Of a stretch of 5,747 bases of DNA, positions 1 to 5,747 are shown piece after piece. The DNA comes from JALOOE01 sp964423545 (GTDB lineage Bacteria; Chloroflexota; Anaerolineae; CG2-30-64-16). The notes beneath the pieces are model-generated. The model saw only the letters and a program-made list of their open reading frames with translations, had not been told where the DNA came from and ran no database searches. Location: the NCBI GenBank assembly GCA_964423545.1, contig CAYRFV010000324.1:1-5747 (forward strand), given 5' to 3'. The position numbers and the translations under genes are program-made. Each line of letters opens with the position of its first letter. The stretch's first letter is position 1.

Positions 1-2
1 AC

Positions 3-1220
3 GCGGCGGACCATGCCGGTCAGTATCCGTACCACACCAGCGGCTTTGGCGATGGGGTGACTCCGCCGCTGGTCGCCGTCTATACCGGCCGCACAGGGGC
101 CGAGCAGGCGCAGTGTATCGCCTACAGTCTCGATGCAGGACGGTCGTGGACGAAATATGCCGGCAACCCGGTCATCAGCATCGGATCGCGCGAGTTTCGC
201 GATCCGAAGGTTTTTTGGCACGAGCCGACGAAACGCTGGATCATGCTAACCGTCCTGGCCGATCGGCGCCGCATCCGCTTCTACGGTTCGACGGACTTGC
301 GCCGGTGGGAGCTCCTGAGCGAGTTCGGGCCGGCCGGTGCGCGCACCGGGGTCTGGGAGTGTCCGGAGCTTCTGCTGCTGCCGGTGGCAGGCGGCGAGGA
401 GCGCGCCGCGTGGATGCTGAAGGTCGATGTCGGATATCATCCGCAGGAGGGTGGCGGCTTCGGACAATACTTTGTGGGCGACTTCGACGGCATGCAGTTC
501 TCCGACACCGGCCCGCCCGGACAGAGCCTGCGCATGGATGGAGGCGCGGACTTCTATGCCGCGCAAGCGTGGAATGATCTCCCGGCGCACGATGGGCGCC
601 GCGTGTGGCTGGCATGGATGAGCCACTGGATGTACGCCAATCGGACCCCCTCTGCGCCCTGGCGCGGCGCGATGACCCTGCCGCGAACGTTGGCGCTTCG
701 ACGCTTCCCGGACGGGCTGCGCCTCACTCAAAGGCCCGTAGCCGAAGTGATGAGCCTGCGCCGGAGCCACTTCGGCCGCGCCGGACTGGCTGTGGCCGAT
801 GCCGACCGGCAGCTACAAGCTGGCGGTGTGACCGGCGACGCCCTGGAGATCATCGCGGACTTCCGTCTTGCAGGCGCGACGGAAGTCGGGCTGCGCGTGC
901 GCGTGGGGCGCGACGAAGCGACTACGGTCGGGTGCGATGCATCCACGCAGCAGATGTACGTTGACCGGACGCGTTCCGGCGACTCCGGCTTCTCGGCCGG
1001 TTTCGCCGATCGCCACGCGGTGGCCCTGCCCGTCGCAAGCGACCGGGTGCGACTGCATCTGTTTGTCGATCGCTGCTCGATCGAGGCGTTCGGGGGCGAC
1101 GGCCGCGCGGTGATCACTGACCTGATCTTTCCCTCGCCTGCCAGCACCGGGGTCGAGTTATTCGCTGCCGGTGGCCGCGCGATCGTGGAACGGATCGATC
1201 TCTGGACCCTGCAACGCTAG
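3..1220 (+). CDS. Glycoside hydrolase family 32 (fructan/sucrose hydrolase), 5'-truncated
   Basis: The frame is open to the left edge, so the real start lies outside the window. A GTG at 57 is internal and is not the start, because residues before it (TSGFGDG) already match the family. About 405 residues are present, against roughly 480-520 for a whole enzyme, so about 80-110 residues are missing. The missing part should carry the WMNDPNG nucleophile motif. Visible family motifs, numbered from base 3, are FRDP at 65-68 (transition-state Asp 67), WECPEL at 118-123 (acid/base Glu 119), GADFYAAQAW near 190-200, and a WMSHWMYANRTPSAPW block near 205-220. The C-terminal beta-sandwich runs from about 240 and includes YVDRTRSGDS at 319-328 and VDRCSIEAFGGDGR from about 355. 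The family hydrolyses beta-fructosides such as sucrose, inulin and levan with retention. Linkage preference and secretion cannot be judged without the N-terminus. The gene is tightly coupled to the next one. Confidence 0.95.
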   Translation, partial: AADHAGQYPYHTSGFGDGVTPPLVAVYTGRTGAEQAQCIAYSLDAGRSWTKYAGNPVISIGSREFRDPKVFWHEPTKRWIMLTVLADRRRIRFYGSTDLRRWELLSEFGPAGARTGVWECPELLLLPVAGGEERAAWMLKVDVGYHPQEGGGFGQYFVGDFDGMQFSDTGPPGQSLRMDGGADFYAAQAWNDLPAHDGRRVWLAWMSHWMYANRTPSAPWRGAMTLPRTLALRRFPDGLRLTQRPVAEVMSLRRSHFGRAGLAVADADRQLQAGGVTGDALEIIADFRLAGATEVGLRVRVGRDEATTVGCDASTQQMYVDRTRSGDSGFSAGFADRHAVALPVASDRVRLHLFVDRCSIEAFGGDGRAVITDLIFPSPASTGVELFAAGGRAIVERIDLWTLQR

Positions 1221-1224
1221 GAGG
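1219..1224 (+). promoter_or_regulatory. Ribosome binding site AGGAGG overlapping the upstream stop codon
   Basis: A consensus AGGAGG starts inside the TAG stop of the family 32 glycosidase gene (1218-1220) and ends 5 bases before a GTG codon at 1230. It fixes the start of the next gene. It also implies that the two genes are read from one message with coupled translation. Confidence 0.8.
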
Positions 1225-1229
1225 CGCGC

Positions 1230-2240
1230 GTGACCTCTCGTGATCTGGTGAAGAAGACGCTTGAATTTCGCTCGCCGGAGCGCGCGCCGCGGCAGCTGTG
1301 GACGCTGCCGTGGGCCAAGAACAACCATGCTGAGAAGCTGGCCGAAATCCAACGCCGCTTCCCGGATGATATCATCGGCGCACCGAGTTGCCTGCGTCGC
1401 CAGCCGCTCAAGCAGGGTGACCCGTACCTGGTCGGCACGCATGTGGATGAGTGGGGCTGCGTCTTCGAGAACATTCAGGCCGGCGTCCACGGCGAGGTCA
1501 AGGAAGCCGCCATCGCGGACTGGTCGCAGGTGGACAGAATCCGCTTCCCCGACGAGCTGCTCTCAGTGGATGTAGACCAGGTCAACGCCTTCTGCCGGCA
1601 GACCGATCAGTTCGTGATCGCGGGCGCGTGCCCCCGGCCGTTCGAGCGTCTGCAGTTCTATCGCACCTCGGTGAACTTCTATCTCGACCTGGGCGAAGCA
1701 CGCCGCGAGATGTTCGAGTTCCTCGGGCGACTGCACCAGTTCTTCATCAAGCAGCTGGAGCTGTGGGCGGAGACCGAGGTGGACGCACTGACCTTCATGG
1801 ATGACTGGGGCGCGCAACGTGCGCTGCTGGTCTCGCCGACCATGTGGCGCAGAGTGTTCAAGCCGATGTACAAGGACTACATTGACATCGCTCATCGTCA
1901 CGGCAAGACGATCTTCATGCACTCCGACGGCTACATTACGCCGATCATCGGTGACCTGGTGGAGTTGGGGCTGGACGCGCTGAATTGCCAGCTTTTTACG
2001 ATGGATATCGAAGCGCTGGGCCGCCAATTCGCCGGCAAGCTCACGTTTTGGGGCGAGATTGACCGCCAGCACCTGCTGCCATCGGGCACACCGGCCGATA
2101 TCGACCAGGCGGTGCGCCGCGTTAGGAATGCGCTGTGGCGCGAAGGCGGCTGCATCGCCCAGTGCGAATTCGGGCCGGGCGGCCGCCCGGAGAATGTGTA
2201 CCAGGTGTTCCAGACGTGGGACGAGATCACTCGCAGGTAG
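1230..2240 (+). CDS. Uroporphyrinogen decarboxylase-fold (URO-D family) protein, not HemE
   Basis: This is a 336-residue protein starting at GTG, 5 bases after a perfect AGGAGG. The whole length matches the URO-D/cobalamin-methyltransferase superfamily, a TIM-barrel fold. The opening MTSRDLVKKTLEFRSPERAP is the usual start of this group. Other typical blocks are FMDDWGAQRALLVSPTMWRR (189-208), FKPMYKDYIDIAHRHGK (210-226), FMHSDGYITPIIGDLVELGL (229-248) and FWGEIDRQHLLPSGTP (273-288). The RQAGR substrate motif of true heme-pathway HemE is absent. The His-x-Cys zinc motif of the corrinoid methyltransferases MtaA/MtbA is replaced by H231-S232-D233, although Cys 308 and Cys 312 lie near where a later Cys ligand would fall. 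No corrinoid protein or methyltransferase partner gene lies nearby. Such proteins occur in bacterial sugar clusters, and their reaction is not known to me. A methyl-transfer, decarboxylation or C-C lyase role would be guesswork. Family assignment is firm; function is open. Confidence 0.9.
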   Translation: MTSRDLVKKTLEFRSPERAPRQLWTLPWAKNNHAEKLAEIQRRFPDDIIGAPSCLRRQPLKQGDPYLVGTHVDEWGCVFENIQAGVHGEVKEAAIADWSQVDRIRFPDELLSVDVDQVNAFCRQTDQFVIAGACPRPFERLQFYRTSVNFYLDLGEARREMFEFLGRLHQFFIKQLELWAETEVDALTFMDDWGAQRALLVSPTMWRRVFKPMYKDYIDIAHRHGKTIFMHSDGYITPIIGDLVELGLDALNCQLFTMDIEALGRQFAGKLTFWGEIDRQHLLPSGTPADIDQAVRRVRNALWREGGCIAQCEFGPGGRPENVYQVFQTWDEITRR

Positions 2241-2274
2241 ACTCGGCGACAAGCCCGGCTAACAGATACGCAGC

Positions 2275-2308
2275 GAGACCAACCCGGTCTCCGGATCCTT
2301 ATTCTTTG
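2275..2308 (+). terminator. Weak hairpin followed by T-rich stretch (possible weak terminator)
   Basis: In the 82-base gap after the URO-D gene, GAGACC (2275-2280) pairs with GGTCTC (2286-2291) around a 5-base loop. A T-rich run (CTTATTCTTT) lies within 2298-2308. The stem is only 6 bp and 7 other bases separate it from the T-rich part, so this is a weak candidate. It may instead be a harmless coincidence in a GC-rich gap. The rest of the gap shows no convincing promoter. Confidence 0.2.
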
Positions 2309-2322
2309 AGGTAGACGCCACC

Positions 2323-3156
2323 ATGACGGAATTTCCACGCACCATCGTCGGCGGGGTGAGCCTGCCACGCCTGATCATCGGCACCAACTGGTTTCTGGGC
2401 TACTCCCACACCAGCCTGGCGAAGGACCGCTTCATCAAGGAGCTCCAGGATCGCCAGCGCATCGCCAACGTCATCGCCGCGTTCCTGCAGTACGGCCTCG
2501 ATGCCGTGATGGGGCCGCCCTCGCAGCACCTGGAAAACGCTATCCAGGATGCTGAGGCGAAGATGGGGCGGCCGGTCACTCGGATCATCACCCCCAGCTT
2601 CAACATCGTGCCCGGCGGGCCCAAAGAGCGCGAGCCGGAGGTTGCCCTGGACCAGTGTGTCCAGCTCAACGCCACGTTCTGTCTGCCCCACCAGTGCGTC
2701 ACCGATGCGCTGCTCGACCGCATGCACGGCGAGATTCGCGACATCGGGAAGTACAGCGCGATGATTCGCGAACGCGGCATGATCCCCGGACTCTCGACCC
2801 ACATGCCCGAATCGGTCGTCTACGCGGACAAGACCAATGCCGATGTCGAAACCTACATTCAGATCTACAACGCCGCGGGGTTCCTGATGCAGGTCGAAGC
2901 GGACTGGGTCATGCGCGTCATCCAAAAGGCCAGGAAGCCCGTGATGACCATCAAGCCGTTGGCCGCCGGCCGGCTGCTGCCGGTGGTCGGCCTGGCGTTC
3001 GTGTGGAGCACGATCCGAGATCAGGACATGGTGACCATCGGCTGCACGACCCCTGACGAAGCCTGCGAAGCGATCGACATCTCGCTCGATCTGCTCAACC
3101 GGCGCATCCCGGACAACGAACTGCAGAAGACACGAAGCAAGAACACCCTGGAGTAA
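2323..3156 (+). CDS. Aldo/keto reductase-like TIM-barrel protein, probable non-canonical active site
   Basis: This 277-residue protein starts at ATG. A modest GAGGT (2308-2312) lies 10 bases upstream. The order of segments resembles an aldo/keto reductase. There is a beta hairpin start with GGVSLPRLIIGTN (10-22), then a QYGLDAVMGPPSQHLENAI-type strand-helix (56-74) in the place of the family's DTA..YG..E block. LPHQCVTDALLDR (121-133) sits where the catalytic His strand should be, and RERGMIPGLSTHMPESV (149-165) where GKVRYIGVSNF-type sequence sits. The ending is KPLAAGRLLP (211-220) and VTIGCTTPDEACEAID (237-252), the usual cofactor-side end. Asp 60 and His 123 may correspond to two of the four catalytic residues. 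The expected Tyr is replaced near Gly 64-Pro 65 and the expected Lys near Thr 90-Pro 91. The protein is also shorter than most reductases. It may therefore be an isomerase, lyase or binding protein rather than a reductase. It lies 11 bases before the dehydrogenase gene, so they are almost certainly co-transcribed. The fold call is moderate and the function unknown. Confidence 0.85.
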   Translation: MTEFPRTIVGGVSLPRLIIGTNWFLGYSHTSLAKDRFIKELQDRQRIANVIAAFLQYGLDAVMGPPSQHLENAIQDAEAKMGRPVTRIITPSFNIVPGGPKEREPEVALDQCVQLNATFCLPHQCVTDALLDRMHGEIRDIGKYSAMIRERGMIPGLSTHMPESVVYADKTNADVETYIQIYNAAGFLMQVEADWVMRVIQKARKPVMTIKPLAAGRLLPVVGLAFVWSTIRDQDMVTIGCTTPDEACEAIDISLDLLNRRIPDNELQKTRSKNTLE

Positions 3157-3167
3157 GGAGCCAGCAC

Positions 3168-4274
3168 ATGGTCGCAAAGATTCCTGTCGGCATCATCGGT
3201 TGCGGCAACATCAGCCCGGCGTACATCAAGGGCTGCCGGATGTTCGAGATCCTGGATCTGGTCGCGGTGTCCGATATTGACATGAGCCGCGCCCGGAATC
3301 GGGCGGCTGAGTTCGATGTGCCGGTCGCCTGCACCGTCGAGGAGTTGCTGGCAAATCCCGACATCAAGATCGTGGTGAACCTGACCACGCCGAAGGCGCA
3401 CACTTCGGTCAACCTCGCCGCGATCGCGGCCGGCAAGAACGTCCACTGCGAGAAGCCACTGGCCGTCGACCGCACCGACGGCGCCCGGGTGATCGCCGCG
3501 GCCAAAGCGAAAGGGGTCCTGGTCGGCTGCGCGCCCGAGACCTTCTTCGGCGCAGGCCTCCAGACCAGGCGCACGCTGATCGACGACGGCTGGATCGGCC
3601 ACCCGGTCGCCGCGACGGCCTTCATGACCTGCCACGGCCACGAGGGCTGGCATCCCGATCCGGAGTTCTACTACGAAGTCGGCGGCGGCCCCATGCTGGA
3701 CATGGGGCCATACTACCTGACCGCGCTCGTCAACCTGATGGGGCCGATCCGGCGCGTCACCGGATCGGCGCGGATCACCTTCCCGGAGCGCGTGATCGGC
3801 AGCCAGCCGAAGCGCGGCAAGCGCATCACGGTCGAGGCTGCGACGCATGTCGCCGGGGTCATGGACTTCGCATCGGGCGCGGTGGGCACAATCATCACGA
3901 CCTTCGACGTCTGGTTCGCCAATCTGCCGCGCATCGAGATCTACGGCAGCGAAGGCTCGCTGGTGGCGCCTGATCCGAACACCTTCGGCGGCGTGGTGAA
4001 GGTGCGCCGGGCCGGCGCCCAGGAGTGGAGCGACATCCCGCTGATGTTCCCCTATGTGGAGAACAGCCGCGGCGTCGGCGTGGCCGACATGGCCTATGCG
4101 CTGACCACCGGACGGCCGCATCGCGCCAGCGGCGCCCTGGCCTATCACGTGCTCGATGTGATGCAGGCCTTCGACGATGCCTCGAAAACCGGGCAACACA
4201 TCACCCTCGACAGCGGCGCGCCGCAGCCGGCGGCGCTGCCCTTGGGGCTGCGGCACGGCACGTTGGACGAATAA
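3168..4274 (+). CDS. Gfo/Idh/MocA-family NAD(P)-dependent sugar oxidoreductase
   Basis: This 368-residue protein starts at ATG, with AAGGAG (3155-3160) 7 bases upstream and overlapping the end of the previous gene's stop. The N-terminal Rossmann domain opens with VGIIGCGNIS (7-16). Strand two ends in VAVSD with Asp 36, an acidic residue that normally favours NAD over NADP. The EKP motif (95-97, Lys 96) is the family's catalytic Lys site. The C-terminal alpha/beta domain carries GGGPMLDMGPYYLTALVNL (172-190). Asp 178 is in the catalytic position, but the His that follows four residues later in inositol dehydrogenase is Tyr 182 here, as in a common subgroup. IEIYGSEGSLVAPDPNTFGG (257-275) is a typical C-domain ending. 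Length is normal for the family. Enzymes of this family oxidise or reduce cyclic sugars and polyols, often at C3. With ThuA next door, the rhizobial ThuB role is a reasonable model, but the true substrate is not shown by the sequence. Confidence 0.95.
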   Translation: MVAKIPVGIIGCGNISPAYIKGCRMFEILDLVAVSDIDMSRARNRAAEFDVPVACTVEELLANPDIKIVVNLTTPKAHTSVNLAAIAAGKNVHCEKPLAVDRTDGARVIAAAKAKGVLVGCAPETFFGAGLQTRRTLIDDGWIGHPVAATAFMTCHGHEGWHPDPEFYYEVGGGPMLDMGPYYLTALVNLMGPIRRVTGSARITFPERVIGSQPKRGKRITVEAATHVAGVMDFASGAVGTIITTFDVWFANLPRIEIYGSEGSLVAPDPNTFGGVVKVRRAGAQEWSDIPLMFPYVENSRGVGVADMAYALTTGRPHRASGALAYHVLDVMQAFDDASKTGQHITLDSGAPQPAALPLGLRHGTLDE

Positions 4275-4303
4275 CTCGCGAAGCGTCGCGCGTGGAGGTG
4301 AAG

Positions 4304-4331
4304 GGCTCGCGCGCCGGCAGGGCGCGCTGCC
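4304..4331 (+). other. GC-rich hairpin in the gap before the ThuA gene
   Basis: In the 102-base gap after the dehydrogenase, GCGCGCC (4309-4315) pairs perfectly with GGCGCGC (4321-4327) around a 5-base loop. Three further pairs (4304-4306 with 4329-4331) lie beyond a small internal loop. No T-run follows, so it is not a classical terminator. It could be an RNA processing or stability structure, or chance in GC-rich DNA. The remainder of the gap holds the GAAAGG ribosome site (4365-4370) and no obvious promoter. Confidence 0.3.
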
Positions 4332-4376
4332 ACGTTTCACGCTCCGCACACAAGATCACACTCCGAAAGGCACACC

Positions 4377-5021
4377 ATGAAAAAGGCACTCATCGTCTGG
4401 GGCGGCTGGAGCGGCCACGAGCCAAAGCAGTGCACCGATCTGTTCGCGCCCGTTCTCCAAGGGAAGGGTTTCGATGTCGAGGTCTCCGACACCCTGGATG
4501 TGTATCTCGACAAGGAAAAGATGGCATCGTTGAGCCTGATTGTGCCGGTCTGGACCATGGGCACGATCACGCGCGAGCAGCAGAACGGACTGCTGGACGC
4601 CATCCGAGGCGGCGTCGGCGTAGCGGGCTGGCACGGCGGCATGGGCGATTCGTTCCGCAACAACACCGAGTATCAGTTCATGGTCGGCGGGCAATGGGTT
4701 TCGCACCCCGACGGCATCACCGACTACGAGGTCAACATCATAGCTCACACAGACCCGATCACCGCGGGCATCCCTGACTTCAAGATGCATTCCGAGCAGT
4801 ACTACATGCACGTCGACCCATCCAACGAAGTGCTCGCGACGACGACCTTTGACTCGCCGAAGTACCCATGGGTGAAGGGGACAGTCATGCCGGTGGTCTG
4901 GAAGCGCGTGTGGGGCCAGGGCCGCGTCTTCTATTCGTCGCTCGGCCATGTTGCGAGGGACTTCGAGACGCCGGAAGCGCTGGAGATCCAGGTTCGAGGC
5001 TCCTTGTGGGCTGCCCGCTAA
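4377..5021 (+). CDS. ThuA-domain protein (trehalose-utilization-like)
   Basis: This 214-residue protein starts at ATG, with GAAAGG ending 6 bases upstream; MKKALIVWGGWSGHEP is the expected beginning of a ThuA domain. The whole protein is one ThuA domain with the flavodoxin-like fold of class I glutamine amidotransferases but without a Cys-His-Glu triad. Typical elements are a VPVWTMGTIT strand (56-65), GVAGWHGGMGDSF (81-93) with His 86, EVNIIAHTDPITAGIPDF (118-135), HSEQYYMHVDP (138-148), and VFYSSLGHVARDF (184-196) near the end. It has no signal peptide or membrane segment, so it should be cytoplasmic. In Sinorhizobium, ThuA works with ThuB, a Gfo/Idh/MocA dehydrogenase, in trehalose and related disaccharide use. 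The same two families are neighbours here. Length (214) is at the short, single-domain end of the family. The exact reaction in this operon is inferred. Confidence 0.92.
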   Translation: MKKALIVWGGWSGHEPKQCTDLFAPVLQGKGFDVEVSDTLDVYLDKEKMASLSLIVPVWTMGTITREQQNGLLDAIRGGVGVAGWHGGMGDSFRNNTEYQFMVGGQWVSHPDGITDYEVNIIAHTDPITAGIPDFKMHSEQYYMHVDPSNEVLATTTFDSPKYPWVKGTVMPVVWKRVWGQGRVFYSSLGHVARDFETPEALEIQVRGSLWAAR

Positions 5022-5051
5022 GGGACGGCAGACGAGGAACCGCTCGCGAAA

Positions 5052-5089
5052 GGCTCACACCGGCGCGTGCACGCGCGCCGGTGTGAGCC
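5052..5089 (+). terminator. Perfect 16-bp inverted repeat between ThuA and mannosidase-like genes
   Basis: The arm GGCTCACACCGGCGCG (5052-5067) is exactly complementary to 5074-5089, with a 6-base loop (5068-5073). The centre is itself a palindrome, so an alternative fold with a 4-base TGCA loop and a 2-base bulge is possible. It begins 31 bases after the ThuA stop. No T-run follows on the + strand; on the - strand the stem is followed only by TTT. It may be a U-less terminator, a pause or RNA-protection hairpin, or a protein-binding operator. The downstream gene's ribosome site starts 20 bases later. Confidence 0.5.
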
Positions 5090-5108
5090 GCGCCACCCCT
5101 TCACGGGC

Positions 5109-5119
5109 AGGAGGTGATC
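5109..5119 (+). promoter_or_regulatory. Extended Shine-Dalgarno AGGAGGTGATC before GTG start
   Basis: Eleven consecutive bases match the complement of the conserved 3' tail of 16S rRNA. The AGGAGG core ends 6 bases before GTG at 5121. An in-frame TGA at 5115-5117 lies within this site, so no longer start is possible and the GTG is the first available one. Confidence 0.85.
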
Positions 5120-5120
5120 T

Positions 5121-5747
5121 GTGACCCCAACCCTGGACGCCATCCATCAGGCTGTGCAAGCAAAGATCGATACGCTGCGTGCGCCGCTGACGATCCGCCA
5201 GTGGCAGTTCAAGATCGGCGCCTCGGCACGCGCCGTCAGCCCCAGGTACGACGATCGCCGCTGGCAAACCGTCTCTTTGATGCATTCCTGGTCCTCCCTC
5301 GACGGGGAGGCGTGGTTCCGCGCCAGCCTTGCGCTTCCTGACCGGATCGCGGGCATCCCGCTCGCCGGCTCCCGGCTGGAGCTGGATCTCTTCCTGCCGA
5401 TCGGTGCGGGCGTCTACGTCAACGGGAAGGAGCGCTATCGCGAGCCCTCATGGGCCGATACGCGCGCGGTGCCGCTGCTTCTGGAAGAGTGCCTCGATCC
5501 CGGTGCGCCGCTGGCGCTGGTCGTGCGCTGCAATGCAGGCGATGGCTTCGGCCTGTTTCTCTTCGCCAATTGCCGCGCCAGCGCCGTCGAGCAGGTGGTG
5601 TTCAACCTGGACACCGTGCGCGGCCAGATGACGTTCGCACGCTTCCTCGCTGACAAGGCGGGGAAACTGGCTGTCTGGCAGCAGGCCGCCGCCGCGCTGA
5701 ACCTGGACGCGCTCGCCGCGTACGACTGGGCGGCGTGGCCGGCCGGG
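5121..5747 (+). CDS. Probable GH38 alpha-mannosidase-type glycosidase, N-terminal 209 residues only
   Basis: The frame is open from GTG 5121 to the right edge, with an in-frame TGA two codons upstream and an exceptionally strong ribosome site. The 209 visible residues form a leading helical stretch, then a jelly-roll domain of the kind found before large glycosidase catalytic domains. The landmarks are IRQWQFKIG (25-33), YDDRRWQTVSLMHSWSS (43-59), EAWFRASLALPDRIAG (63-78), SRLELDLFLPIGAGVYVNGK (84-103) and a WADTRAVPLL block (111-120). A helical linker AALNLDALAAYDWAAWPAG closes the window (191-209). This layout, ending in a LD..ALAAYDW segment, resembles bacterial family 38 alpha-mannosidases, whose catalytic motifs would lie beyond the edge. 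A family 2-like glycosidase with the same kind of sugar-binding domain is the main alternative. The gene is certain; the family call is moderate. Confidence 0.85.
   Translation, partial: MTPTLDAIHQAVQAKIDTLRAPLTIRQWQFKIGASARAVSPRYDDRRWQTVSLMHSWSSLDGEAWFRASLALPDRIAGIPLAGSRLELDLFLPIGAGVYVNGKERYREPSWADTRAVPLLLEECLDPGAPLALVVRCNAGDGFGLFLFANCRASAVEQVVFNLDTVRGQMTFARFLADKAGKLAVWQQAAAALNLDALAAYDWAAWPAG

Noticed and set aside
57..59. GTG at 57 as the start of the family 32 glycosidase
   Set aside because: The frame is open to the window edge and conserved family residues lie upstream of it; no ribosome site precedes it.
1230..2240. Calling this gene hemE (heme biosynthesis)
   Set aside because: The RQAGR substrate motif is missing and no heme genes are nearby.
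2299..3177. A 292-codon open frame on the - strand covering the TIM-barrel gene
   Set aside because: It mirrors the real gene almost end to end, has no ribosome site or family motif, and reflects the lack of stop codons in GC-rich DNA.
4294..4301. GGAGGTGA in the gap before ThuA, resembling a ribosome site for a small gene
   Set aside because: No ATG, GTG or TTG lies at a workable distance (about 4-12 bases) downstream.
3021..4349. A 442-codon open frame on the - strand opposite the dehydrogenase gene
   Set aside because: It is antisense to a clear Gfo/Idh/MocA gene, has no recognisable domain, and is Arg/Ala/Gly/His-rich as expected from a GC-rich shadow frame.
4025..4777. A 250-codon + strand frame spanning the dehydrogenase end and ThuA start
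   Set aside because: It overlaps two well-supported genes in another frame and its translation is low-complexity Arg/Ala/Gly with no family match.

Overview
The window is GC-rich throughout (about 60-65% by eye) and is packed with genes all on the + strand. The largest gap between genes is about 100 bases, so no stretch of 300 bases lacks a gene. There are six protein genes. The first is cut at the left edge and the last is cut at the right edge. No RNA gene, insertion sequence, CRISPR array, transporter or regulator gene is visible. GTG starts, strong AGGAGG-type ribosome sites and this mix of families fit a bacterium such as a Chloroflexota, Planctomycetota or Armatimonadota member. That placement is inference from gene content, and the sequence alone does not fix the taxon.

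Layout: (1) 3-1220, the C-terminal ~405 residues of a glycoside hydrolase family 32 enzyme (fructan or sucrose hydrolysis). (2) 1230-2240, a uroporphyrinogen-decarboxylase-fold protein that is not HemE, 9 bases downstream of gene 1. (3) 2323-3156, an aldo/keto-reductase-like TIM-barrel protein that seems to lack the usual catalytic Tyr and Lys. (4) 3168-4274, a Gfo/Idh/MocA-family NAD(P)-dependent sugar dehydrogenase, 11 bases after gene 3. (5) 4377-5021, a ThuA-domain protein. (6) 5121-end, the first 209 residues of a probable family 38 alpha-mannosidase-type glycosidase, with a GTG start and an almost complete anti-Shine-Dalgarno match.

Taken together this looks like a carbohydrate-use operon: two glycosidases at the edges and, between them, enzymes that could oxidise or rearrange the released sugar. 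The Gfo/Idh/MocA gene followed by a ThuA gene recalls the ThuB-ThuA pair of rhizobia, which acts on trehalose-type disaccharides by 3-keto formation. Genes 2 and 3 belong to broad folds with no assigned job in such a pathway and have altered active-site motifs. They are the most interesting unknowns here. A perfect 16-bp inverted repeat lies between genes 5 and 6 and may end or process the transcript there.
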